The notes under the pieces were generated by a model. The model saw only the letters and a program-made list of their open reading frames with translations. It was not told the DNA's origin and ran no database searches. Below are positions 42,253 to 60,447 of a DNA stretch of 64,000 nt, one piece after another. Every line of letters begins with the position of its first letter. Positions within the stretch are counted from its first letter, which is position 1. Source of the DNA: Ramlibacter sp. PS4R-6 (GTDB lineage: Bacteria; Pseudomonadota; Gammaproteobacteria; Burkholderiales; Burkholderiaceae_C); the NCBI RefSeq assembly GCF_037572775.1, contig NZ_JBBHKA010000001.1, forward strand, positions 806,001-870,000, read 5' to 3'. The translations under genes and the position numbers were made by a program.

Positions 42253-43320
42253 TCAGGGCTTGCCGACGATCGCCTCGAGCAGGGTGCGCTTGGCCCGGCA
42301 GCGCTCCTCGTCCCAGCACGACTTGAACACCACTTCGTCGTGGCCGCCGCGGCGCACGACGATCTCCCACGGCCGCTGCATCAGCACGACGTGCACGTAG
42401 CTGGCGAACGACTCGGCGAAGTCGTCGCCGGGGTGGGCCGCCGCGTACAGGGTCGGGAAGTTGGTCTTCGCCAGTTGCCGGTAGGCCTCGGCCATGCGGT
42501 CGCCGGCCAGCTTCGCGCCGAAGTAGTAGGACACCTGGCGCCGCACGGTGAACGCGTCGTCGAAGTGCGAGACGTAGGCGTTCCCCTCGGTGCGCCACGA
42601 CAGCCCGAAGAAGGGGTAGGCCGCATCCGGCCCGCCTTCCTTCGGCTGCACGGTCCACGGCGGGTGCACGTCGCGCCCGATCGACAGCACGTGCCCGAGC
42701 TCATGCAGCAGGATGTACTGGATCGCCTGGCGGCGGTTGTCGCGCGCGTCGTCCTCGATGCGCGCGTCGAGCTGCCAGTCGGCGTCGGGCTGGAAGGGCG
42801 TCCGCTCCTTCCACGTCACCCACTGGTTGGCGGTGAAGCGCTCCAGCACGCCGGCGTCCAGCACGACGTAGCCGGCCACCGGCTGCCCGGCCGCATCGAT
42901 GATGACGTCGGTGTAGCCGGTGCCGCCCAGGTCCTCGACGAGCGCGATGCCGGCCAGCCGGTTGGCGAAGAGCAGCTGGACCTCGCGCGGTAGTTCGGCC
43001 AGCGCCGCCGTCATCTCGGCGGCGAAGACGCGCGAGGGCGCCGCCCGGCGCGGCCGGTTCGGGTAGCCGTTGGCGGCGTTGTCCCAGGCCAGGTACTCCA
43101 GCAGCGTGGGCGGCGCGGGGACGATGCGCTCGACCAGCGGCTCGGCGAGCAGCTTCTCCCAGGCCGCGAGCTTGCGCGCCGGGTGCGCGTGCAGGGCCTT
43201 GAAGAGGCACGCGGAGTCCGCCTGCGGGCAGGGCAGGGGCACGGCGTCCTGGGCCGCGGCAGCGAGCGGCCAGCAGAGCGCGAGGCAGGCGAGGCGGGCG
43301 AGGCGGGCGAGCGTCTTCAT
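42253..43320 (-). CDS. exported HELGH metalloprotease-like protein, function unknown
   Basis: The start at 43320 gives 355 residues with a signal peptide (about 1-23, ending AAAAQDA). A zinc-protease-like motif is present (YILLHELGHVLSIGRDVH, about residues 201-218). A downstream block (DDFAESFASYVHVVLMQRPW) may supply the glutamate of a gluzincin-type site. Six cysteines could form disulphides. The stop directly abuts the stop of the convergent aldehyde dehydrogenase. I know no named family for it; peptidase activity is inferred from the motif. Confidence 0.8.
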   Translation of the reverse strand: MKTLARLARLACLALCWPLAAAAQDAVPLPCPQADSACLFKALHAHPARKLAAWEKLLAEPLVERIVPAPPTLLEYLAWDNAANGYPNRPRRAAPSRVFAAEMTAALAELPREVQLLFANRLAGIALVEDLGGTGYTDVIIDAAGQPVAGYVVLDAGVLERFTANQWVTWKERTPFQPDADWQLDARIEDDARDNRRQAIQYILLHELGHVLSIGRDVHPPWTVQPKEGGPDAAYPFFGLSWRTEGNAYVSHFDDAFTVRRQVSYYFGAKLAGDRMAEAYRQLAKTNFPTLYAAAHPGDDFAESFASYVHVVLMQRPWEIVVRRGGHDEVVFKSCWDEERCRAKRTLLEAIVGKP

Positions 43321-43366
43321 CGTGGGCTTGTAAGATAAACCGGCAGGCGAAAGGGAACAAGCAACC

Positions 43367-47773
<4,407 letters not shown>

Positions 47774-47937
47774 CGCTTTCCCCCGTGGCGACGGCGCAAC
47801 TGCGCCGCTCGCACGCACCAGCTCGACAGTAAAGTCGCTCCCGGGGCCCGCGCCCGCCCGGCCACGAACCGGGTGCGGCGTTCCCTGAAGTCGCAGTACC
47901 ACCCCACCCGTCGCTGTCCACTTCACGAGGGAACGCC

Positions 47938-50316
<2,379 letters not shown>

Positions 50317-50328
50317 GCCGCGCCGCCG

Positions 50329-50892
50329 CTACTTCTTCTTGTCGGCCGGCCGGCCGTACTTCGCCGTGAAGGTGGCCGACGCGATCTTGTTCATGTTCGT
50401 CATGAAGCCCGCGACGGCGGCCGTCGCATCGGGCGGCAAGTCGAGCTTGTCGGTCTTGAGGGAGTAGACGGTGAAGACGTAGCGGTGCGGCTTGTCGCCC
50501 GGCGGCGGGCACGCGCCGCCCCACGCGGCGAAGCCGTAGTCGATGCGGTTCATCGCCGCACCCTTGGGCAGGTTGGCGCCGCCCTGCGCGCCGGCGTTGG
50601 CCGGCAGCTCGGTCACGGTGGCGGGGATGTTGTAGACGAACCAGTGCCAGAAGCCCGAGCCGGTCGGCGCATCGGGGTCGTACACCGTCACGACAAAGCT
50701 CTTGGTGTCCTTGGGCGCGCCGCTCCACTTCAGCGCCGGCGACTTGTTTTCGCCGCTGCAGCCGAACACGTTGGCCTCGAACTTCTTGTCCATCGTGGCG
50801 TTGGCCTTGACGTCGGGACTTTCGAGCTTGAAACCGGCGGCGTGGGCGCTCGCGACGGCGAAGGCCCCAAGGAACATCAGCGTGGTCCGCAT
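50329..50892 (-). CDS. exported PEBP-family (YbhB/YbcL) protein
   Basis: The start at 50892 gives 187 residues with a signal peptide (about 1-19, ending AHAAG). The PEBP fold is shown by CSGENKSPALKWSG, FVVTVYDPDAPTGSGFWHWFVYNIP and the ligand-site GGACPPPGDKPHRYVFTVYS. Family members bind anionic ligands, and some affect drug sensitivity; the bacterial role is poorly known. It is convergent with the receptor gene (12 bases apart) and stands alone. Confidence 0.92.
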   Translation of the reverse strand: MRTTLMFLGAFAVASAHAAGFKLESPDVKANATMDKKFEANVFGCSGENKSPALKWSGAPKDTKSFVVTVYDPDAPTGSGFWHWFVYNIPATVTELPANAGAQGGANLPKGAAMNRIDYGFAAWGGACPPPGDKPHRYVFTVYSLKTDKLDLPPDATAAVAGFMTNMNKIASATFTAKYGRPADKKK

Positions 50893-51064
50893 GTGCATCT
50901 CCTGGTCAGCGAGCGCGCATGATGCGGCGCGCCGCAACGCCGGTCAACCGTGACTTTTCACCGCTGAGGCACTTTGCAAAGCACCTGGGGTGGCGGAGGT
51001 TGACGATTGCAACTATCAGCTGGCATGCTAACGATCCGTTTTTCAAGCAGTCCAGGACCCGAGC

Positions 51065-52966
51065 ATGTCGTCCGCCTTCCGCCGCCCCCTCGTCGCGGCC
51101 TCCCTCGCTTCCTCCCTCGTCCTTGCCGCGGCGCTCACCGCTTGCGGCGGGGGCGGCGGCACGCCGGCGCCCACCGCCCAGCCGATGGCGGCGACCGCCG
51201 GCCCCGCGTTCGCCAAGGCGCGCAGCGCCTACTCGATCGCGAAAACCGCGAGCGGCTACACCGTGACCGACCTGGCCACGGGCCAGCAGACGGCGGCGAC
51301 GGCCTCGCAGTTCCTCACGTTCTCGGACGTGACCGTGAACCTGCAGATCGCGGCGCAGGCGGCCACGTTGGCGCCCGCCGACCTGCAGCTGCTCACCGAG
51401 CTGTACGTGGCCTTCTTCAACCGCGTGCCCGAGGCCGACGGCCTGAACTTCTGGATCGAGCAGCGCAAGGCGGGGCAGACCATCAACGCGATCGCCGACG
51501 CGTTCTACGCCGCCGCCATCCAGTACAGCGACATCACGGGCTACACGCCCACGATGACCAATTCGGATTTCGTCAACATCGTCTACCGCAACGTGCTGGG
51601 CCGCGCCTCCGCCGATGCCGAAGGGCTGGCCTACTGGAGCGGCGCGCTCGCCAGCGGCAAGGAGACGCGCGGCACGCTCGTCTCGTCCATCCTGGGCTCG
51701 GCACACACCTTCAAGGGCAACGCCACCTGGGGCTGGGTGCCCGACCTGCTGGACAACAAGCTGGCCGTGGCGACATCGTTCGCGATCAGCAACGGCCTGA
51801 ACTACAAGGACGCGGCCACGTCGATCACGAAGACGATGCAGATCGCCGCGGCCGTGACGCCCACGTCGACGTCGGCCGCGATGCAGCTGGTGACGGCGGT
51901 CGTCGGAACCGGCTCGGGCAGCAGTGGTTCAGCCGGCGTCGCGACATACGACGAGGCTTCGATCCCCGGCTACGACATGGCGAGCACGTCACTCACGGGC
52001 TTCGTGGCGACCAACCGCGGCCTCTACATGCAGGCGCTCGACGGCGACGCCGCCCACATCCTCAAGCTGCACGGCAACCCGATCTTCAACGACTGGACGA
52101 GCGTGCCCTTCGCGGACGGCATCTACAGCTACGCGCCGCTGAACGTCTACACCGAGGCCGACCGCCAGGTGAGCTTCTACTGGAACCGGCGCGGCGTCGA
52201 GTCACGCTGGGGCCTGTACACCGCCAACACCGGCTCGACGCCCGGCTTCGACGTCGAGGACAACATGTCGATCAGCCTCGTGGCGGCCGGCGGCACGTCC
52301 GGCGTGATCGCGCCGCGGCCGTGGGTGGTCGCCGGCTTCAACAGCGACCTGCAGTCCCTGTACCAGGACGACGGCGCCTACACGAGCGTGCGCAAGACGT
52401 CCGACTACTTCGGCACCGCCGCGGCGGGCTCGGACCAGGTCGCGAACCTGTCCAGCGCGATCCTCGTCGCCCACCCCACGGACGGCACCGTCTTCGTCGG
52501 CCTCGGCAACAAGCTGCGCGTGTTCTCGGCGAGCGGGCTGCAGTCGACCGCGACACTGCCGGGCGACAGCGCGATTTCCGACATGTTCTGGCACGACAAC
52601 GTGCTGTACATCGGCTACGGCGCCAAGGTGTACAAGCGCACGGCGGCGGGCGCGGTGTCCGAGTTCGCGCAGCTCACGGGCATCGCCGCGACGCTGGCCG
52701 AGCTCTTCCCCGCCCCGGGCCGCTTCTGCCTGAACGGCGGCGACGTGATCACCGCCGACGGCATGGCCCGGCGCATCAGCGACGGCTACACGCGCAGCTG
52801 GCTGTCGTCGGGCACGCTGACGACGCAGCAGCAACAGGAGCTGGCGATCGTGCAGTCGCAGGTGGCGGGCGCGGGCGTGTGGTGCTCGCCGAACAACCTG
52901 GCCCGCGTGGTCTACACGGTGGACCTGGCCGAGGGCAAGGTGCGCATGTTCAGCGCGAAGAACTGA
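51065..52966 (+). CDS. DUF4214-containing lipoprotein with beta-rich C-terminus
   Basis: The 633-residue protein has a lipoprotein signal (lipobox LTAC, Cys about residue 27) followed by a Gly/Pro-rich linker. Residues about 100-210 carry DUF4214 modules (LYVAFFNRVPEADGLNFWIE and VYRNVLGRASADAEGLAYWS), often found in secreted repeat proteins. Residues about 290-630 are beta-rich with recurring patterns such as DGDAAHILKLHGNPIFNDWT and ILVAHPTDGTVFVGLGNKLR, compatible with a propeller. Function unknown. The 172 bases upstream contain TTGACG at 51000 but no well-spaced -10. Confidence 0.85.
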   Translation: MSSAFRRPLVAASLASSLVLAAALTACGGGGGTPAPTAQPMAATAGPAFAKARSAYSIAKTASGYTVTDLATGQQTAATASQFLTFSDVTVNLQIAAQAATLAPADLQLLTELYVAFFNRVPEADGLNFWIEQRKAGQTINAIADAFYAAAIQYSDITGYTPTMTNSDFVNIVYRNVLGRASADAEGLAYWSGALASGKETRGTLVSSILGSAHTFKGNATWGWVPDLLDNKLAVATSFAISNGLNYKDAATSITKTMQIAAAVTPTSTSAAMQLVTAVVGTGSGSSGSAGVATYDEASIPGYDMASTSLTGFVATNRGLYMQALDGDAAHILKLHGNPIFNDWTSVPFADGIYSYAPLNVYTEADRQVSFYWNRRGVESRWGLYTANTGSTPGFDVEDNMSISLVAAGGTSGVIAPRPWVVAGFNSDLQSLYQDDGAYTSVRKTSDYFGTAAAGSDQVANLSSAILVAHPTDGTVFVGLGNKLRVFSASGLQSTATLPGDSAISDMFWHDNVLYIGYGAKVYKRTAAGAVSEFAQLTGIAATLAELFPAPGRFCLNGGDVITADGMARRISDGYTRSWLSSGTLTTQQQQELAIVQSQVAGAGVWCSPNNLARVVYTVDLAEGKVRMFSAKN

Positions 52967-52967
52967 G

Positions 52968-53336
52968 TCAGCGGAAGGCGAACTGCTTCGGGTCGTAGAA
53001 GAACTGCTCCTCGCACACCTTCTCGCCGCGCCAGCGCTGGTACGCCAGCTCCTCGATGCGCGCCTTCGTGCCTTCCTTGGAGGTGAACTCGAAGATCCAG
53101 CGGATCACGACGTGGTCGCCATTGAGGAAAACGGGACGTACGCACTGAGAAGTGACCGAGGCGGTGCGCGCCAGCGCCTTCGCCTCGTGCGCCATCAGCG
53201 CCTCGCGGCCCACGCGCGGCGCCTCGAAGTTCTCGCGCATCGTCGCGTCCTCGGTGTAGAAGTCGCGGATCGCCTCGACGTGCGCGTTCGATTCGACGCG
53301 GGCGATGAAGGCTTCGAGCGTGGCGGGCGTGGGCAT
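52968..53336 (-). CDS. NTF2/SnoaL-like small protein
   Basis: This 122-residue protein has the cone-shaped NTF2-like pattern: an N-terminal helix (TLEAFIARVESNAHVEAIRD), FYTEDATMRENFEAPRVGRE, then beta strands ending EEQFFYDPKQFAFR. Members are often small isomerases or binding proteins; no catalytic set is certain here. It begins one base after the topB stop on the same strand, so it is probably translated from the topB transcript, and is convergent with the DUF4214 gene. Confidence 0.85.
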   Translation of the reverse strand: MPTPATLEAFIARVESNAHVEAIRDFYTEDATMRENFEAPRVGREALMAHEAKALARTASVTSQCVRPVFLNGDHVVIRWIFEFTSKEGTKARIEELAYQRWRGEKVCEEQFFYDPKQFAFR

Positions 53337-53337
53337 G

Positions 53338-56241
<2,904 letters not shown>

Positions 56242-56258
56242 ACAATGCGGTTCTCTCT

Positions 56259-56300
56259 CACGCGCGCGTACGCGCACACACGCGCACGCGCGCACGTGCA
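56259..56300. repeat. 42-bp alternating pyrimidine-purine tract
   Basis: From 56259 to 56300 every dinucleotide step is pyrimidine then purine, mostly CG and CA with one TA and one TG. It lies in the 85-bp spacer between the divergent topB and SET genes. Such tracts readily adopt Z-DNA under negative supercoiling. Confidence 0.9.
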
Positions 56301-56326
56301 ATTCCAAATTAACAGGTTTTTGCGAA

Positions 56327-56872
56327 ATGGCAGAAAAGCAGGTCGACCGCGAGGCTGAGGTAGCGGGTTCCGCCACCGGGGCGAAGAAGAAAAGCAAGGC
56401 GGCCTCGGGGCGCCGCATCCAGGTGCGCCGCTCGGGCGTCCACGGCAAGGGCGTCTTCGCCCTGCAGGACATCGCCGAGGGCGAGACCCTCATCGAGTAC
56501 GTGGGCGAGATCATCACGTGGAAGCAGGCCGACAAGCGCGCGCCCAGCGATCCCAACGACGAGAACCACACGTTCTTCTTCTCCATCGACGACGGCAAGC
56601 GGGTGATCGACGCCAACGTGGGCGGCAACGCCGCGCGCTGGATCAATCACTCGTGCGACCCCAATTGCGAGTCGGACGAGGACGACGAGACGCACCGCGT
56701 CTTCATCAAGGCCCTGCGCAACATCAAGGCCGGCGAGGAGCTCAACTACGACTACGGCCTGGTGATCGACGAGCCGTACACGAAGAAGCTGAAGGCGCAG
56801 TACCTGTGCCTGTGCGGGGCGAAGAACTGCCGCGGCACGATGCTGGCGCCCAAGCGCGGCAGCCGCAAGTGA
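56327..56872 (+). CDS. SET-domain protein lysine methyltransferase
   Basis: The 181-residue protein has a lysine-rich head (about 1-28) and a SET domain (about 30-150; GVHGKGVFALQDIAEGETLI, RWINHSCDPNCES, IKAGEELNYDYGLV). The post-SET zinc motif YLCLCGAKNCRGTM follows. The NHSCxPNC and ELNYDY motifs, needed for SAM binding and catalysis, are intact. Bacterial members methylate lysines of chromatin-like or ribosomal proteins, or act as effectors. No secretion signal is seen, so an internal substrate is likely. It heads an operon with birA (4-base overlap). Confidence 0.93.
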   Translation: MAEKQVDREAEVAGSATGAKKKSKAASGRRIQVRRSGVHGKGVFALQDIAEGETLIEYVGEIITWKQADKRAPSDPNDENHTFFFSIDDGKRVIDANVGGNAARWINHSCDPNCESDEDDETHRVFIKALRNIKAGEELNYDYGLVIDEPYTKKLKAQYLCLCGAKNCRGTMLAPKRGSRK

Positions 56873-57636
56873 TCCGTGCCGGTGAAGCGATCCGGGACGG
56901 CGTCTCGCCGCTGGTTCCCGGCTTCACCGTCGAAGTCCTCCCCGAGGTCGACTCCACCAACACCGAGCTGATGCGGCGCGCCCGCGCGGGGCGCACCGAG
57001 CCCGTGCTGCTGGTCGCCGAACACCAGACGGCCGGCCGCGGCCGCCTCGGGCGCAACTGGGCCAGCGCGCCGGGCGACTCGCTCACCTTCTCGCTGGGCC
57101 TGATGCTGGCGCCCGCCGCCTGGTCGGGGCTTTCGCTGGCCGTGGGCGTGGCGCTGGCCGAGACGCTGCACCCGCGCGTGCGCATCAAGTGGCCCAACGA
57201 CCTGTGGCTGGACGACCGCAAGCTCGCCGGCATCCTGATCGAGACCGCCAGTTCCACCGCCGATGCGAACGGCCCGCGCTACGCCGTCATCGGGGTGGGC
57301 ATCAACGTCGCCCGGCCGCCCGCAGACGGCCTCGCGACGCCGCCGGCGGGCCTGGACGAAGTCATGCCCCAGGCCCGCGCCCGCGACGTCCTGGTGCGCC
57401 TCGCGCGCCCGCTGGTCGAGGCCGTGAAGGCCTTCGAGACCTTCGGCTTCGCGCCCTTCCAGGCGCGCTTCGAGGCGCGCGACGCGCTGCGCGACCGCGC
57501 CGTGGCCCTGTCCGACGGCACGGCGGGCACGGCGCACGGCACCACCGAGGCCGGCGGCCTGCTGGTGCATACTGCGGCCGGCATGGTGGCGGTGACCAGC
57601 GCGGAAGTGAGCGTGCGGCCCGCGAGAGGGGAATGA
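56869..57636 (+). CDS. birA: biotin-[acetyl-CoA-carboxylase] ligase, catalytic domain only
   Basis: A GTG overlapping the SET stop (GTGA) starts a 255-residue BirA. The biotinyl-AMP loop is GRGRLGRNW, with the substrate block STNTELMRRARAG near the start and KWPNDLWLDDRKLAGILIE in the core. The short C-terminal SH3-like domain is present. The N-terminal DNA-binding domain of E. coli BirA is missing, so this protein activates and attaches biotin to carrier lysines but cannot repress transcription by that route. Confidence 0.93.
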   Translation: MIRAGEAIRDGVSPLVPGFTVEVLPEVDSTNTELMRRARAGRTEPVLLVAEHQTAGRGRLGRNWASAPGDSLTFSLGLMLAPAAWSGLSLAVGVALAETLHPRVRIKWPNDLWLDDRKLAGILIETASSTADANGPRYAVIGVGINVARPPADGLATPPAGLDEVMPQARARDVLVRLARPLVEAVKAFETFGFAPFQARFEARDALRDRAVALSDGTAGTAHGTTEAGGLLVHTAAGMVAVTSAEVSVRPARGE

Positions 57637-58286
57637 TGCTGCGCCTGCTGGTCCTGCTGCTCGTGCTCGCGAACGCGGCGTACTACGCGTGGTCGCGCCA
57701 GCTGCTGGCGCCCGTGGGCCTGGCGCCCACGCAGCAGGCCGAGCCGCAGCGCGTGGGGCAGCAGGTCAAGCCCGAAGCCGTGCGCCTGCTGCCCGGCGAC
57801 GAAGCCCGGCGCATCGAGATCGCCGCCGCGCCGCGGCCCACCGAATGCGTGCAGGCGGGCCTGTTCACCGACCCGGAAGCCGATTCGCTGAAGTCCGCGC
57901 TGGAGGGCTGGCCGCCTGGCAGCTGGTCGCTCGAGGCGGCCACCGAGCCCGCGCGCTGGATCGTCTACATGGGCAAGTACCCCGACGCCGGCTCGCTGGA
58001 GAAGAAGAAGGCCGAGCTGCGCGGCCTGAACGTGTCCTTCGAGCCGCTCGCCAACCCCTCGATGGAGCCCGGCATCTCGCTGGGCGGCTACCCGACCGAA
58101 GCGGCCGCCAAGCAGCAGATGGAGGCGCTTGCGCAGAAAGGCGTGCGCACGGCCAAGGTGGTGCAGGAAAGGGCCGAGGCGCGCGGCCAGTCGCTGAAGT
58201 TCCCGGCCATCGACGACACGCTGCGGCCGAAGCTCGACGACCTCAAGACCGCCCTGAACGGCAAGCCGCTGAAGGCCTGCCGCTGA
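57633..58286 (+). CDS. membrane-anchored SPOR-like protein
   Basis: The 217-residue protein overlaps birA by 4 bases (tandem ATGs). A single N-terminal membrane helix (about 3-20) precedes a periplasmic region. Two blocks resemble SPOR peptidoglycan-binding repeats: WIVYMGKYPDAGSLEKKKAE and SLGGYPTEAAAKQQMEALAQ. The downstream position from birA is common in Burkholderiales, where a type III pantothenate kinase often lies between; that gene is absent here. Binding of denuded glycan at the division site is the family role. Confidence 0.82.
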   Translation: MMLRLLVLLLVLANAAYYAWSRQLLAPVGLAPTQQAEPQRVGQQVKPEAVRLLPGDEARRIEIAAAPRPTECVQAGLFTDPEADSLKSALEGWPPGSWSLEAATEPARWIVYMGKYPDAGSLEKKKAELRGLNVSFEPLANPSMEPGISLGGYPTEAAAKQQMEALAQKGVRTAKVVQERAEARGQSLKFPAIDDTLRPKLDDLKTALNGKPLKACR

Positions 58287-58308
58287 CCTTTCCTTCCGGA
58301 GTTTCGCC

Positions 58309-58968
58309 ATGACGATGAAGCTGTATTTCGGCCCCGGCGCCTGTTCCTTCGTGCCGCACACGCTGCTGGAGACCAGCGGCGCGGCGTACGAGCCCGTGTT
58401 GGTGAAGCTGCACAAGCAGGAGAACCTGGGCGAGGCGTTTCGCGCCCTCAACCCGCGCGGCCAGGTGCCGGTGGTGGTGGACGACGGCCAGGCGATCACG
58501 CAGATCCTGGCCATCGTCGATTACCTCGACGCGAAGTTCCCGCAGTGCAACTTCCTGCCGCGCGAGCCGCGCGAGCGCGCGCGCGTGATGGAAACGCTGG
58601 CGTGGATGAACAACACGGCCCATCCGACGTTCACGCACGTCTTCATGCCCTACAAGTTCGTCGAGGGCGACGGCGAGCAGGCCGCGGTGAAGGCGCACAA
58701 CGCCAAGCTGTTCCGCGGCATGCTGGGCGAGATCGAGGCCATGGCGCAGAAGATGCAGGCCGAAGGGCGCCCGTTCCTCTTCGGGGAACACTTCGGCCCT
58801 GTCGATGCCTACGCGCTCACCTTGATGCGCTGGGGCGGCTTCGCCGGCATCGACCCGCAAACCTTCCCGGCGCTGTGGGCGCACGTGCAGAAGGTCGCGG
58901 AATTGCCGGCGGTCAAGCGCGCGATGGAGCGCGAGCGCCTGCAGCTGAACGTCTACAAGGCGGCCTGA
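58309..58968 (+). CDS. glutathione S-transferase family protein
   Basis: The 219-residue protein has the thioredoxin-like N-domain (about 1-80; KLYFGPGACSFVPHTLLE, with SFVPH typical of beta-class GSTs). The helical C-domain (about 90-215) contains LFGEHFGPVDAYALTLMRW. Its role is detoxification or thiol chemistry using glutathione; substrate unknown. It starts 22 bases after the SPOR gene and its 3' end overlaps the convergent kinase gene by 16 bases. Confidence 0.92.
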   Translation: MTMKLYFGPGACSFVPHTLLETSGAAYEPVLVKLHKQENLGEAFRALNPRGQVPVVVDDGQAITQILAIVDYLDAKFPQCNFLPREPRERARVMETLAWMNNTAHPTFTHVFMPYKFVEGDGEQAAVKAHNAKLFRGMLGEIEAMAQKMQAEGRPFLFGEHFGPVDAYALTLMRWGGFAGIDPQTFPALWAHVQKVAELPAVKRAMERERLQLNVYKAA

Positions 58969-60428
58969 GCCAGCCTGGCGACGGCGGGGCGCGGCTCGCC
59001 GAAGACGAAGCGCACCGTCATGCGCGTGCCCGGCGGCTGCTGCCCGGGGCGCGCATCCTCGATCGTGACCTCGGCGTTGTGCTGGCGCGCGATCTCGCGC
59101 ACGATCGGCAGGCCCAGCCCCGAGCCGTCGACGTTGGTGCCCAGCGCGCGGTAGAACGGCTGGAACACCAGTTCGCGTTCGGCCTCCGGGATGCCGGGGC
59201 CCGAGTCTTCCACCTGCACCACCAGCGCATGCCCGAAGGGGTCGGGCAGGACGCGCGCCGTGATGACGCCGGGGTTGTCGGCGCTGGACGGCGTGTAGTT
59301 GATGGCGTTGTCCAGCAGGTTGCGCACCAGCTCCTTGAGCAGCGTGGGGTTGCCTTCGAGCTGGACGCCGTCCTCGCCGGGCTGCGGGCCGTCGTAGCCC
59401 AGGTCGATGCGGCGGTCCATGGTGCGCGGCACCGAGTCCTGCACCGCGTCCATCACGATGCGCGCGAGGTCGCAGGGCTGCAGCGCCACCGCCTGCCCGC
59501 CGCCTTCGGCGCGCGCCAGCGCCAGCAGCTGGTTCACCGTGTGCGTCGCGCGGATGCTGGAGCGGCCGATCTGCTTGAGCGACTGCTTCAGCTCGTCCTC
59601 GTTGAAGGCCTCGCGCTGCGCGAGGTCGGCCTGCATGCGCAGGCCCGCGAGCGGCGTCTTGAGCTGGTGCGCCGCATCGGCGAGGAAGCGCTTCTGCGTG
59701 GCGATCGAATCCTTCAGGCGCTCGAGCAGGTCGTTCACCGACTGCACCAGCGGCGCGACCTCCAGCGGCACGGCCTTGTCGTCCAGCGGCGAGAGGTCGT
59801 CGGGCCGGCGCGCGCGGATGCGCTCCTCCAGCTTGGACAGCGGCTCGATGCCGCGCACCAGCGCCAGCCACACCAGCAGCACCGCGAGCGGCAGGATGAC
59901 GAACTGGGGCAGCATGACGCCCTTGATGATCTCGGTGGCCAGCACCGAGCGCTTCTCGCGCGTCTCGGCCACTTGGATCAGGCAGGGCACGCCGCCCGGC
60001 ACGTCGAGGCGCACCCAGGTGTAGGCCACCCGCACGTCCAGGCCGCGCATCTCGTCGTTGCGCAGGCGCACGTCGCCCACCGCGGGCGCCTCGTCCTCGG
60101 GCGGGTGCGGGAAGTCGCGCTCGCCCGACAGGAACTCGCTGTGCGGGCCCAGCACCTGGTAGTAGACGTGGTCGGAGTCGTCGGCGCGCAGCAGCTCGCG
60201 CGCGGGCTGCGGCAGGTTGAACACCACGCGCTGGTTCTGCACGGTGACCAGCTGCGCCAGCGCCTGCACGTTGTATTCCAGCGCGCGGTCGAAAGGCTTG
60301 CCGGCGATGCTCTGCGCCACCAGCCACGTGAGCGCCAGGCTCACCGGCCACAGCAGCAGCAGCGGCGTGAGCATCCAGTCGAGGATCTCACCGAAGAGCG
60401 ACCGTTGCTCGCGCTGGAACAGCTTCAT
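58953..60428 (-). CDS. sensor histidine kinase (TctE/QseC-like)
   Basis: The 491-residue kinase has a first membrane helix (about 20-38), a periplasmic TctE-type N-terminal domain (about 40-170) and a second helix (about 172-192). A HAMP segment, HisKA with H254 (DAAHQLKTPLAGLRMQ) and HATPase with NLLDNAINYTP, VEDSGPGIPE and GSGLGLPIVREIA follow. Relatives sense carboxylates such as citrate. The response regulator gene is 19 bases upstream on the same strand, and a periplasmic binding-protein gene is divergent, which suggests a ligand-responsive uptake system. Confidence 0.93.
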   Translation of the reverse strand: MKLFQREQRSLFGEILDWMLTPLLLLWPVSLALTWLVAQSIAGKPFDRALEYNVQALAQLVTVQNQRVVFNLPQPARELLRADDSDHVYYQVLGPHSEFLSGERDFPHPPEDEAPAVGDVRLRNDEMRGLDVRVAYTWVRLDVPGGVPCLIQVAETREKRSVLATEIIKGVMLPQFVILPLAVLLVWLALVRGIEPLSKLEERIRARRPDDLSPLDDKAVPLEVAPLVQSVNDLLERLKDSIATQKRFLADAAHQLKTPLAGLRMQADLAQREAFNEDELKQSLKQIGRSSIRATHTVNQLLALARAEGGGQAVALQPCDLARIVMDAVQDSVPRTMDRRIDLGYDGPQPGEDGVQLEGNPTLLKELVRNLLDNAINYTPSSADNPGVITARVLPDPFGHALVVQVEDSGPGIPEAERELVFQPFYRALGTNVDGSGLGLPIVREIARQHNAEVTIEDARPGQQPPGTRMTVRFVFGEPRPAVARLAQAAL

Positions 60429-60447
60429 CGCGCGGCCCGGGCTGGCA

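Noticed and set aside
47774..47937. A riboswitch ahead of the TonB-dependent receptor
   Set aside because: I looked for a cobalamin or TPP-type conserved box and saw none; the leader is only GC-rich.
56259..56300. The CG/CA tract as a CRISPR or mobile-element terminal repeat
   Set aside because: There are no spacers, no partner copy and no transposase; it is a single alternating tract in a promoter.
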